The notes beneath the pieces are model-generated. The model was not told where the DNA came from and did no database searches. It saw nothing but the letters and a program-made list of their open reading frames with translations. 64,000 nucleotides of DNA from Alphaproteobacteria bacterium (lineage in GTDB: Bacteria > Pseudomonadota > Alphaproteobacteria > Ferrovibrionales > Ferrovibrionaceae), in assembly GCA_017307375.1 (NCBI GenBank), contig JAFKFH010000006.1, positions 434,001 through 498,000 of the forward strand. Direction: 5' to 3'. The translations under genes and the position numbers were made by a program. Below are positions 56,139 through 63,672 of this stretch, in pieces. The stretch's first letter is position 1. Each line of letters begins with the position of its first letter.

Positions 56139-57434
56139 GTGCCAAGCCTTACCGATGGAGAAATCCGCCGCGCCCTGAAGCAGGTGGAGCAGACCGGCAA
56201 ACAGCTAAGTCTGGTCGACGGCGAGGGACACGGCACCGGCCGCCTCGTCCTCGTTATGAAGCCGATGCCAACTCGCGTCACAGCCGATTGGATGGCGCAG
56301 CAGTGGCGCGATCAAAAACGCCTCAAGAAGAAGCTGGGCTCCTACCCGTCAATGTCGCTCAGCAAGGCGCGCGAAGTTTTCACCCGCGACTTCGCCGATA
56401 TGATCCAGAAGGGTCGCAGCATCAAGATCGCTGGAGATACCCGACCCGGCACCGTGGCAGATCTGTTCGAAGCCTACGTCGCCCACCTCAAGGCATCGGG
56501 CAAATCGTCTTGGAAAGAAGCAGAGAAGGGCTTGAACAAGATCGCCGACACGCTGGGCCGGAACCGCCCTGCTCGTGACATCGAGCCCGATGAAATCACC
56601 GACCTCATCCGACCGATCTACGATCGCGGCAAGCGTTCAATGGCGGACCACGTCCGCAGCTACATTCGATCCGCATATAGCTGGGGCCTGAAATCGGAAC
56701 ATGACTACCGAAGCGCGTCGCAGCGGCGATTCCGGCTCGTCTACAATCCCGCGGCCGGCATTCCGACAGAGCCTAAAAACGTCGGAACCCGTTGGCTCGA
56801 CGAAGAGGAGTTCATGCGTCTGTATCGCTGGCTGGAATGTCCTGATGCGCCAGTACACCCACCCTACACTCGGGCCGTACGCATTCTGATGCTCACCGGA
56901 CAGCGCGTCGAAGAGATTGCCCGCCTGCATATCGATCAATGGGACGCCAAGGAACGGATTATCGATTGGTCGAAGACCAAGAATGGTAAGCCGCATGCCA
57001 TCCCCGTACCGGAAGTGGCGGCTGAGTTGATCGAGTCGATCAAGCCCAACGCGCATGGCTGGTTCTTTCCATCCGCGACCGACCCGACCAAACCCGTAAG
57101 CCACGGGACGCTCTATTCGTTCATGTGGCGTCAACGAGAGCGGGAGGTGATCCCGGTTGTAACCAACCGCGATCTGCGCCGCACCTGGAAGACGCTGGCT
57201 GGCCAGGCTGGCCTGTCGAAGGAGATTCGCGACCGCCTCCAAAATCACACGCTCCAGGACGTCAGCTCGAAGAGCTACGATCGGTGGAATTACATGCCAG
57301 AGAAGCGGGCCGCGATGAAGAAGTGGAATGCGTTCGTCGTGGCGATGCTGAACAAGAAGCGCACGAGGGCGGCAAAGGAGAAGTCTTTGCGGATTGTCGC
57401 GACGACTGATGCGCAGTCTCAGGAAGCGGCCTGA
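56139..57434 (+). CDS. Tyrosine recombinase (P4-type integrase)
   Basis: A 431-residue integrase. It has an N-terminal arm-type domain (YPSMSLSKAREVFTRDFADM), a core-binding domain and a C-terminal catalytic domain. Catalytic residues seen are Arg in LTGQRVEEIARL, Lys in WSKTKNGKPHAIPV, the box II Arg in VTNRDLRRTWKTL, His in LQNHTLQD, and the nucleophile Tyr in SKSYDRWNYMPEK. The usual box II His is Arg here (NRDLRR rather than HDLRR). Position at the radC break fits site-specific integration. It is 3 bases from the nuclease gene. Confidence 0.92.
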   Translation: MPSLTDGEIRRALKQVEQTGKQLSLVDGEGHGTGRLVLVMKPMPTRVTADWMAQQWRDQKRLKKKLGSYPSMSLSKAREVFTRDFADMIQKGRSIKIAGDTRPGTVADLFEAYVAHLKASGKSSWKEAEKGLNKIADTLGRNRPARDIEPDEITDLIRPIYDRGKRSMADHVRSYIRSAYSWGLKSEHDYRSASQRRFRLVYNPAAGIPTEPKNVGTRWLDEEEFMRLYRWLECPDAPVHPPYTRAVRILMLTGQRVEEIARLHIDQWDAKERIIDWSKTKNGKPHAIPVPEVAAELIESIKPNAHGWFFPSATDPTKPVSHGTLYSFMWRQREREVIPVVTNRDLRRTWKTLAGQAGLSKEIRDRLQNHTLQDVSSKSYDRWNYMPEKRAAMKKWNAFVVAMLNKKRTRAAKEKSLRIVATTDAQSQEAA

Positions 57435-57437
57435 CCA

Positions 57438-58802
57438 GTGGCGGGCCGACGTTCCCCCAAAGCACGGCCCACCAAGGGGGACCACCACCTAGGGAATACC
57501 ACGACCGCGGCTCCTAGCGGGGACGCGCATGGATACGCCGCGCTCGTCGAGGAACTGAAGCAGCGCATCACCGAGGCTCGGTTGCGCGCGGCGCTTTCGG
57601 TGAACCGCGAACTCGTGCTTCTCTACTGGGAGATCGGCAGAGACATCCTTTCCCGTCAGGAAAGCGAGGGCTGGGGCACCAAGGTCATCGACCGGCTTGC
57701 GGTCGATCTCGGGCGCGCCTTCCCACAAATGACTGGCCTTTCCGCCCGAAACCTCAAATACATGCGTGCGTTCGCGGAGGCATGGCCCGATCTCGAATTT
57801 GTGCAACAGGTTGTTGCACTATTGCCCTGGGGCCATAACGTCCGCCTGCTTGACGCCGTAAAGGCGCCCCCGGAGCGGGCCTGGTACGCTCGCCAGGCTA
57901 TCGAGAACGGTTGGAGCCGCAACGTCCTCGTCCACCAGATCGAAAGTGGCCTGTTTGCCCGCCAAGGCAGCGCCCTTACGAATTTCACCCGGACGCTGCC
58001 AGCCGGTCAGTCCGAACTCGCGCAGCAGATTCTCAAAGACCCCTACAGCTTTGATTTCTTATCGCTCGGACCTGAGATGCTGGAGCGGGATCTTGAGCGC
58101 GGTTTGATCGAGCATCTCCGCGCGCTGATACTCGAGCTTGGCAAAGGGTTCGCGTTTGTCGGCAGCCAATATCATCTCGAAGTCGCCGGTCAGGACTATT
58201 ATCTCGATCTGCTCTTCTACCATTTGCGCCTGCGCTGCTTCGTGGTGATCGAGCTTAAAATCGAGGACTTCAAGCCCGAATTCGCCGGCAAGATGAATTT
58301 CTATCTTTCGGCCGTCGACGACCAACTACGGCATAAGGATGACCAACCGACTATCGGAATTATCCTCTGCAAGGGCCGCAACGAGGTGGTGGTCGAATAC
58401 TCACTCCGCGACACCGCCAAGCCAATGGGGGTCGCCCAATACAAAGTCTCCCCGTCGCTACCGTCTCGACTCCAGAAGGAGCTTCCGACGATCGAGGAAC
58501 TCGGACGGGAGTTTCCGTTGATGTCCGTGGTGAAGCTGCGCATCGAGATCGAACGCGCGCTCCGCGACTACGCTGCAGCCAATGGCTTTGCCCCGACGCG
58601 CCCAACCGGCATCGGCCCTATGTTGCAGGATCTCGAGCGGCGCGGCTTGGCCCCACCGACCACGCGGAAATTCATAGAGGCGCTGCGCGTCATGAATGAA
58701 GCGTCTCACGGCGTCGAGGTTGACCCGGACGCCGCCGAACAAGCCGTCTCCGTGGGCACGGCGTTCCTGGCTGAATTGACTGACAAAAGCCGCGATGCTT
58801 GA
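57438..58802 (+). CDS. YhcG-type PD-(D/E)XK nuclease with HEPN/DUF4145-like tail
   Basis: A 454-residue protein starting with GTG at 57438. Residues about 35-185 are the DUF1016 N-terminal helical domain (LLYWEIGRDILSRQ, GLSARNLKYMRAFAEAWP). A PD-(D/E)XK nuclease core follows, with Asp257 in YYLDLLFYHL, and Glu272 and Lys274 in VIELKIEDFKPEFAGK. Residues about 360-454 are an extra helical tail not found in plain YhcG proteins: RIEIERALRDYAAANG, then ALRVMNEASHGVEVDPDAA, a pattern resembling DUF4145/HEPN. The family cuts or binds DNA in several defence or toxin roles. It is the first gene of the cargo operon. Confidence 0.85.
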   Translation: MAGRRSPKARPTKGDHHLGNTTTAAPSGDAHGYAALVEELKQRITEARLRAALSVNRELVLLYWEIGRDILSRQESEGWGTKVIDRLAVDLGRAFPQMTGLSARNLKYMRAFAEAWPDLEFVQQVVALLPWGHNVRLLDAVKAPPERAWYARQAIENGWSRNVLVHQIESGLFARQGSALTNFTRTLPAGQSELAQQILKDPYSFDFLSLGPEMLERDLERGLIEHLRALILELGKGFAFVGSQYHLEVAGQDYYLDLLFYHLRLRCFVVIELKIEDFKPEFAGKMNFYLSAVDDQLRHKDDQPTIGIILCKGRNEVVVEYSLRDTAKPMGVAQYKVSPSLPSRLQKELPTIEELGREFPLMSVVKLRIEIERALRDYAAANGFAPTRPTGIGPMLQDLERRGLAPPTTRKFIEALRVMNEASHGVEVDPDAAEQAVSVGTAFLAELTDKSRDA

Positions 58803-59445
58803 TCCAGAGGAGTCGCCGATCTTCTTTGATTGGCCCGATCGGACCGCGTTGCCTCTCATCGTCCCATGGCCGACGAGAGGCAACATCGGCGGCATGCTAG
58901 AATTCCGCGCCGCTTCCGAATGGCTGGCGTTTCTGCGACAGCACGATCTTCATCCTGCCGTGCCGTTGATTGTGTCGGCGAAATATCGGCGCGCCCAGAA
59001 GCTCTACACGCTCGCCTGGCTAGAATTCGACCTCATCAAGGCCGGCGAACTCGTGGCGCTCACCGCGCTCGAACTGGCATTGCGCGACCGATATGGCGCC
59101 CGGGCGCCAAAGCGCGGCCGGCATCCGGCAACACTAGAAGGTCTGCTGCGCTATATGGTCGAGGGCGACGGCCTCACCGACGGCGCCTTGTCCTTCGTGC
59201 GCAAATACGGCGGTTCGGTCCTTCCGCACCTGTACGAGACTGATGCCGCGCGCACTGCGCGCCAAGCAACGCAGTCACCTCCGCAGACTACGCTGGCGGC
59301 TATCCGCAATAGTATGGCCCACGGCGATCCGTTCGATGGTCTTCCCTGGAGCGGCCTCCTCGAATTGGTGCGAGACCTTATTCACTACGCCTATCGAGAT
59401 ATGATCTCTGAGATGACAGCGTCATCGGTGGGCAAAATGGCATAG
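58795..59445 (+). CDS. HEPN-like protein with R-X4-H motif (216 residues)
   Basis: A 216-residue protein overlapping the YhcG gene by 8 bases, so its translation is coupled. The C-terminal half has the HEPN layout: ALTALELALRDRYG, TLEGLLRYMVEG and the nuclease-type motif RNSMAHG (Arg171, His176). The N-terminal 60 residues (FDWPDRTALPLIVPWP) are rich in Pro and Trp and not recognised. HEPN domains with intact R-X4-6-H are RNases in abortive-infection and toxin systems. No antitoxin-like partner with a nucleotidyltransferase is nearby. Confidence 0.75.
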   Translation: MLDPEESPIFFDWPDRTALPLIVPWPTRGNIGGMLEFRAASEWLAFLRQHDLHPAVPLIVSAKYRRAQKLYTLAWLEFDLIKAGELVALTALELALRDRYGARAPKRGRHPATLEGLLRYMVEGDGLTDGALSFVRKYGGSVLPHLYETDAARTARQATQSPPQTTLAAIRNSMAHGDPFDGLPWSGLLELVRDLIHYAYRDMISEMTASSVGKMA

Positions 59446-59481
59446 TCTCGACCGCGACGATCACCAGCGAGGTAGTACTTC

Positions 59482-60297
59482 ATGCGCACCATGCCCTTCA
59501 CGCGGCCCACATTGATCGCTGCGGTCGAGCTTCTCGAAGGGCATAGTCAAGGTCGCTTCAACCAGATGGTACTGCGGCTTGGCTTGGAGGATGACATTCC
59601 GTCCAGCACTGGCTTGAGCGTCACCAAGAAGTGCGACCTCCTCGGCAGGATCGTTGTTCAAAGGCCGGCGGCAGTCCTTGAAACGACCGAGGGGAGCATG
59701 ACGCTCGCCGAGGCTATCGTGCGGGAGGCCGTTCAGCTCGCCCATAGCGAACCCACACTCCCCATCCAGACCGCGTTCGCGCGCGGGCTGGCCCGCGACG
59801 GCTATGTTTTGTCGTGGGACGACTACGGGCGGAATCCCACGCTGCGCGCGGCCTTGCCAGACGAACTGAACCTGCCCGTCACCGACGACGAGGTTCATCA
59901 GCTCCTCAAGACCTTCCGGTTCGAAACACCGCTGGGCCACCTCGGCCAAGCGATCGAGGCGCACACGCGGGGCGACTGGGCCGCTGCAAATAGTCAGCTT
60001 CGAACCTTCATGGAGAGCCTGTTCGACGATATCGCTCGCAACGTCCGCCCCGCCGAGGCCGCCCAGCTTCCAACGTCGGAGAACCGCCGGGCCCTGCTCG
60101 CCGAGATCGGCTTTCTAGCTGTCGACAGAAACGAATGGACTCAGGACGGCAAGAACTACATCAACGGCGTGTTCAAGATGCTGCATACCGAAGGTTCGCA
60201 TCCCGGGCTCTCCGACGAGGACCACAGCACGTTCCGGCTGCACCTGGTCCTCATCACGGCACGGACGTTCCTGCGCCGCCTCCAATTCGGACGGTGA
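59482..60297 (+). CDS. Two-domain helical protein with HEPN-like C terminus (271 residues)
   Basis: A 271-residue protein, 36 bases after its neighbour. Residues about 1-85 form a helical domain (FTRPTLIAAVELLEGHSQGR, GLSVTKKCDLLGRIV) that I do not recognise but that resembles adaptor-like domains of defence proteins. The C-terminal 120 residues (LGQAIEAHTRGDWAAANSQL, FKMLHTEGSHPGLSDEDHST) look like HEPN-related helices with the segment GSHPG at 238-242. The classical R-X4-H is not clear here. It is probably cytoplasmic; no function is proposed beyond a defence role suggested by context. Confidence 0.65.
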   Translation: MRTMPFTRPTLIAAVELLEGHSQGRFNQMVLRLGLEDDIPSSTGLSVTKKCDLLGRIVVQRPAAVLETTEGSMTLAEAIVREAVQLAHSEPTLPIQTAFARGLARDGYVLSWDDYGRNPTLRAALPDELNLPVTDDEVHQLLKTFRFETPLGHLGQAIEAHTRGDWAAANSQLRTFMESLFDDIARNVRPAEAAQLPTSENRRALLAEIGFLAVDRNEWTQDGKNYINGVFKMLHTEGSHPGLSDEDHSTFRLHLVLITARTFLRRLQFGR

Positions 60298-60304
60298 GCT
60301 ACAC

Positions 60305-61054
60305 ATGCCGATGGATCTATCAGAGTTTGACGATCGGTTTCTGGCGTCGTTTGTCCTGGGTTCGCCAGACTATGACGCCCAACTCTACGCCATCCGTGGT
60401 TTGCTGCGTCTCCATGGCCAAGCCGACGAAGCGCTTTCGAACGAAATCAAGGAGATCGAAGCCTTCGCCAAGCAGGCATCCGGCAGCGCGAACGAGCGCG
60501 CCGTCGATGATTGGATTGATCACCTGCATCAGTCGGTATTTCAGGATGCCGCGCACAGCATGGCGGCGGTGGGCATGCTGGCTCCATTCGTCGAGTCGCT
60601 ATTCAAGCAAGCGTTTCCCGGCATCCGCGATCTTTTGGACCGCAACGGCCGAGCTCCCATCCCTCATGCGCGATGGACCATGCCGAAAGATAAGCAGTGG
60701 GACTGCCGACGCGCGTCCCCGGATCGGCCTCATCTGGTCGACGGCATTGTGGAGCTGGCAGATGCGACCGGACTTGCCGCAGACCTGCCGGCTGATCTGC
60801 ACAAGACGCTGTCGGCGCTCTTCGGCTACCGGAACAAGATGTTCCATCTCGGCTTTGAGTGGCCCGATGATGAGCGGAGCGCGTTCGAACGCAGAATCGT
60901 GGCGGCCGGTTGGCCAGAGGATTGGTTCAACCAGGCGACCAGCGACGGCAAACCGTGGGTCTTCTATCTGAGCGAGACGTTCGTGCAGCACTGCCTGGCG
61001 ACCGTCGATCAGATCTTCGCCGGACTTGGGGCCTTCGTGCGACGGAACGATTGA
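60305..61054 (+). CDS. HEPN-like protein with R-X4-H motif (249 residues)
   Basis: A 249-residue all-helical protein 7 bases after the previous gene. GYRNKMFHLGFEW gives an intact R-X4-H (Arg176, His181), the hallmark of HEPN ribonucleases. Preceding helices are MLAPFVESLFKQAFPGIRDL and LPADLHKTLSALFGY. The N-terminal 60 residues (VLGSPDYDAQLYAIRGLLRL) are helical and unassigned. Three HEPN-like proteins in a row suggest a complex or a graded toxin set. The family itself is not one I can name. Confidence 0.72.
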   Translation: MPMDLSEFDDRFLASFVLGSPDYDAQLYAIRGLLRLHGQADEALSNEIKEIEAFAKQASGSANERAVDDWIDHLHQSVFQDAAHSMAAVGMLAPFVESLFKQAFPGIRDLLDRNGRAPIPHARWTMPKDKQWDCRRASPDRPHLVDGIVELADATGLAADLPADLHKTLSALFGYRNKMFHLGFEWPDDERSAFERRIVAAGWPEDWFNQATSDGKPWVFYLSETFVQHCLATVDQIFAGLGAFVRRND

Positions 61055-61164
61055 GCGCAGCCTGAATGAGGTGGAGAGCGCCGACCGGCCGGCGGACTTG
61101 TTGCGGCAGGCTGGGCACGCCACATTTGACCGACGCAGTTGCAACCCGGACCAGTCCGACCGCC

Positions 61165-61947
61165 ATGAGTGTCGTGTCCACCAAGTCTGAACTCGCCTTC
61201 GAAGCCTGGTGCCGAGCACAGGGCGTCACCTATCGGCGCATCCGCGAAGCGCATACCCCAGGCCATAAGCGCCCCGACTACGCCCTCCACCTCCAGCCGC
61301 ACTGGTGCTTCGTCGAGATCAAGGAACTCGACGAAACGCCCGAGGATTCTGCGCTGATGGGCGAGATGCTGGATGGCGGCGCCGGCTTTCGCTGGGTCGA
61401 CCCAGGCGCCAGGCTGCGGCGGCCAATCAAGGCCGCGTCAGCCCAGTTGCGGAAGGCGTCTAAGCGGGGCTTCCCCACCGTCGTCTGCTTCTTCGACAAG
61501 ACGATCGGTTTTCACCTGGAGCGGGTTCACGTCCTCCAAGCCATGTTCGGCCGCGACACACTGCATTTCGAGGTCTCGGCTGACCCGGCACACGAGCCGC
61601 GCTTCCTTGGGACGCGATACGGAAGGAAAGCGGCCTTGACCCGCCAGGACAACACTTCGATCAGCGCGGTCGCGGTGATGCGCCAACCTTCGGGCTGCGC
61701 GTTGGTGATCGACCTGTATCATAATCCGCACGCCCGCGTGCCGATCCCACCCAAACTGGCCGCGCCGTTGGTGCGCAAGCAGTATGGTGAGACCCTCGAC
61801 GATCCCGATCGCCGTGAACCCACCGTGCTCGACTTGATGCAGACCCCGGACTGGAAGGAGTGGCTCGACGACCCCGAGGGGAAATGCGACCGGGAGATCG
61901 AAGCGTGTCTGCGTGAATTCCGGGCAGAACAGGCGCCGTGGCCGTAG
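61165..61947 (+). CDS. PD-(D/E)XK nuclease-like protein
   Basis: A 260-residue protein starting MSVVSTKSELAFEAWC at 61165. The nuclease core is GHKRPDYALHLQPHWCFV-EIKELDE, with Asp38 and then Glu51/Lys53 of an E-X-K pair; the preceding Glu-containing helix (SELAFEAWCRAQG) supplies a further metal ligand. This resembles VSR/restriction-type or Holliday-junction-type folds. C-terminally, SISAVAVMRQPSG and NPHARVPIPPKLAAP form a separate beta-rich part. The stop overlaps the protease start by 10 bases. Nucleic-acid cleavage is inferred from the motif only. Confidence 0.75.
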   Translation: MSVVSTKSELAFEAWCRAQGVTYRRIREAHTPGHKRPDYALHLQPHWCFVEIKELDETPEDSALMGEMLDGGAGFRWVDPGARLRRPIKAASAQLRKASKRGFPTVVCFFDKTIGFHLERVHVLQAMFGRDTLHFEVSADPAHEPRFLGTRYGRKAALTRQDNTSISAVAVMRQPSGCALVIDLYHNPHARVPIPPKLAAPLVRKQYGETLDDPDRREPTVLDLMQTPDWKEWLDDPEGKCDREIEACLREFRAEQAPWP

Positions 61948-62807
61948 CAGGGAGAAATCTCGCAGAACCCGCCGCCGGGCTGGCTTCCGTCAGCCAACCC
62001 TCGCGCGACGAAGCGATCCGCTTGATGCGCGGCGGTTTGGCTAAGGCGATGCGGGACCTCGCCGCGAGCTATGTCATGCCGATCTGCTGGATCACCGCGC
62101 GCGATCGCAAGCCTTTGATCCTCGACAACGGGTCCGCCTTTCTGCTCGATTGCGGCGCCGGTCCGTTTCTGGTCACAGCGAACCATGTCTATCAGGGCTT
62201 CCTTGCGGCGAAGAACGAGCACCCCGACGCAGTCTGCATGGTCGGCGATGTCCGCTTCGACTTGGCGAGCCGACACATCGCCTCTGACTCTGCCTACGAC
62301 GTTGCGACGTTCCGGGTCGCCCATGACGAAGTCGACAAGCTTGCCAACTACGCCAACGGCAAGATCATCCTGACCGGCAGTCAGATGTCGTGGCCGCCCG
62401 CGCCGCCGGCGATCGACTGCGGCGTCTTCTTTGTGGGCTTTCCTGGCGACGGCCGGGAGATGCGCCCCTATCGGGGTAATTCGCTCGTGGAAATCGATTG
62501 GGTCGGTTACACCGCGCTCGCCGTTGCCAGTGGCGTTAGCAACACCGATATCACTCTGGTGTTCGACCATGAGCATGACTTCGATGTCGGGTTGCGTCCC
62601 AGCATCCCCAGCGATTGGGCGCTTGGCGGCTGCAGCGGAGCGCCATTGCTGACCTTTGTCGAACAGCGAGGGATTTTCAGTTGGCGGCTCGGCGGGGTCA
62701 TCTACGAGTCCAGCAGCCTCATTCTAAAAGCATCCCGCGCCGATTGCCTGAACCCCGATGGCACGGTCAACCGATACCCTGACCCAATGGCGTATCGAGG
62801 ACGGTGA
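61938..62807 (+). CDS. Trypsin-like serine protease domain protein
   Basis: A 289-residue protein starting with GTG inside the nuclease gene (10-base overlap). The chymotrypsin-fold triad is visible: His83 in FLVTANHVYQG, Asp121 in SAYDVATFRV and Ser233 in ALGGCSGAPLL. No signal peptide or membrane segment precedes it, so it is a cytoplasmic protease, unusual for this fold but a pattern known in defence systems where a peptidase is activated by a sensor. No PDZ or other regulatory domain is attached. It is the last gene of the cargo operon. Confidence 0.75.
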   Translation: MAVAGRNLAEPAAGLASVSQPSRDEAIRLMRGGLAKAMRDLAASYVMPICWITARDRKPLILDNGSAFLLDCGAGPFLVTANHVYQGFLAAKNEHPDAVCMVGDVRFDLASRHIASDSAYDVATFRVAHDEVDKLANYANGKIILTGSQMSWPPAPPAIDCGVFFVGFPGDGREMRPYRGNSLVEIDWVGYTALAVASGVSNTDITLVFDHEHDFDVGLRPSIPSDWALGGCSGAPLLTFVEQRGIFSWRLGGVIYESSSLILKASRADCLNPDGTVNRYPDPMAYRGR

Positions 62808-62867
62808 TCGTCGGACGGTTGCCTACGACCGCGCGCAACAGCTCTTGACTCTGACGCATGCTGTGTA

Positions 62868-62882
62868 GAACAAATAAGGAAC
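62868..62882 (+). promoter_or_regulatory. LexA (SOS) box before imuA
   Basis: GAAC-AAATAAG-GAAC is an exact alphaproteobacterial LexA site (GAAC-N7-GAAC, the complement of GTTC-N7-GTTC), 37 bases upstream of the imuA GTG. A TTGACT lies at 62845-62850, a plausible -35, so LexA would cover the -10 region. Induction by DNA damage follows. Confidence 0.88.
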
Positions 62883-62919
62883 ATTATGTCCCCTTCCGCT
62901 CAAGAGGTCAACGCTACAC

Positions 62920-63672
62920 GTGCGGCCGCTGTCCGCTATCGAGTCCTTGCGCGCCCAAGTCCGCCAAATCGAGGGGCGGCACCGGCGTGGCACAACGGTG
63001 TTGCCCTTCGGTCTCGCCGCAGTGGACTCGCGCCTTCCAGACGGTGGGCTCCCGTGCGGTGCGCTGCATGAAGTCGCTGGCGGCGGGAACGGGGCGATCG
63101 ATGGCGCCGCCGCCGCACTCTTTTCGGCCGGCATTGCAGCGCGCACGCGGGGCAAAGTGCTCTGGTGTGTCACCAGGCCAGACCTGTTCGCGCCGGCGCT
63201 TTCCCAAGCGGGTCTGAAATCCGACCGCGTCATCTACCTCGAGGGTGGCGACGAAAAGACGGTCCTCGCCTGTGTTGAGGAGGGCCTGCGGCACGGCGGT
63301 CTCGGCGCCGTGGTGGCGGAAGTCGCCCGGCTAAACATGACAGCCTCCCGGCGGCTGCAACTCGCCGCCGAAGGGTCTGGAACAATCGGCATCGCGCTGC
63401 GTCGCTGGCGCCGGCAGACCGAAGCGTCGGATTTCGGTCAGCCCACCGCCGCCACGACCCGTTGGCGCATTTCGGCGCTGCCTTCGACCGCGCTGCCTGT
63501 CCCGGGCGTCGGCCGCCCGCGCTGGCTGGTCGAGTTGATCCGCTGCCGCGCCGGGGAGAGCGCGGACTTCGAACTGGAGGCGTGCGATGACACGGGTCAT
63601 CTCCGTCTTCCTGCCGACCTTGTCCACGGACCGGGTCAGGCGGAAGGCGGGCAACACAGCGCCTCCGCCTGA
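62920..63672 (+). CDS. imuA: ImuA (SOS mutagenesis accessory protein)
   Basis: A 250-residue RecA/SulA-like protein. The GTG start is the only in-frame start after the upstream stop, with AAGAGG nearby. LPFGLAAVDSRLPDGGLPCG and ALHEVAGGGNGAIDGAAAAL correspond to the RecA-like core, which in ImuA lacks the usual P-loop Lys (GGGNGAIDGAA). It works with ImuB and DnaE2 in error-prone translesion synthesis after SOS induction. The LexA box upstream supports this. Its 3' end overlaps imuB by 86 bases. Confidence 0.88.
   Translation: MRPLSAIESLRAQVRQIEGRHRRGTTVLPFGLAAVDSRLPDGGLPCGALHEVAGGGNGAIDGAAAALFSAGIAARTRGKVLWCVTRPDLFAPALSQAGLKSDRVIYLEGGDEKTVLACVEEGLRHGGLGAVVAEVARLNMTASRRLQLAAEGSGTIGIALRRWRRQTEASDFGQPTAATTRWRISALPSTALPVPGVGRPRWLVELIRCRAGESADFELEACDDTGHLRLPADLVHGPGQAEGGQHSASA

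Larger units (their letters stand above)
55947..62807 (+). mobile_element. Genomic island inserted in radC (putative defence island)
   Basis: The left border is the point in radC where homology to RadC stops (about 55947). A tyrosine recombinase follows at once, then six co-directional genes with gaps from overlap to 110 bases. Base composition looks slightly less GC-rich than the host. The cargo consists of nuclease-like, HEPN-like and protease-like proteins, a composition seen in antiphage islands. The right border is not found: no radC 3' fragment or repeat of the left junction is visible by 64000, so the end given here is only where the cargo operon stops. Confidence 0.65.
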
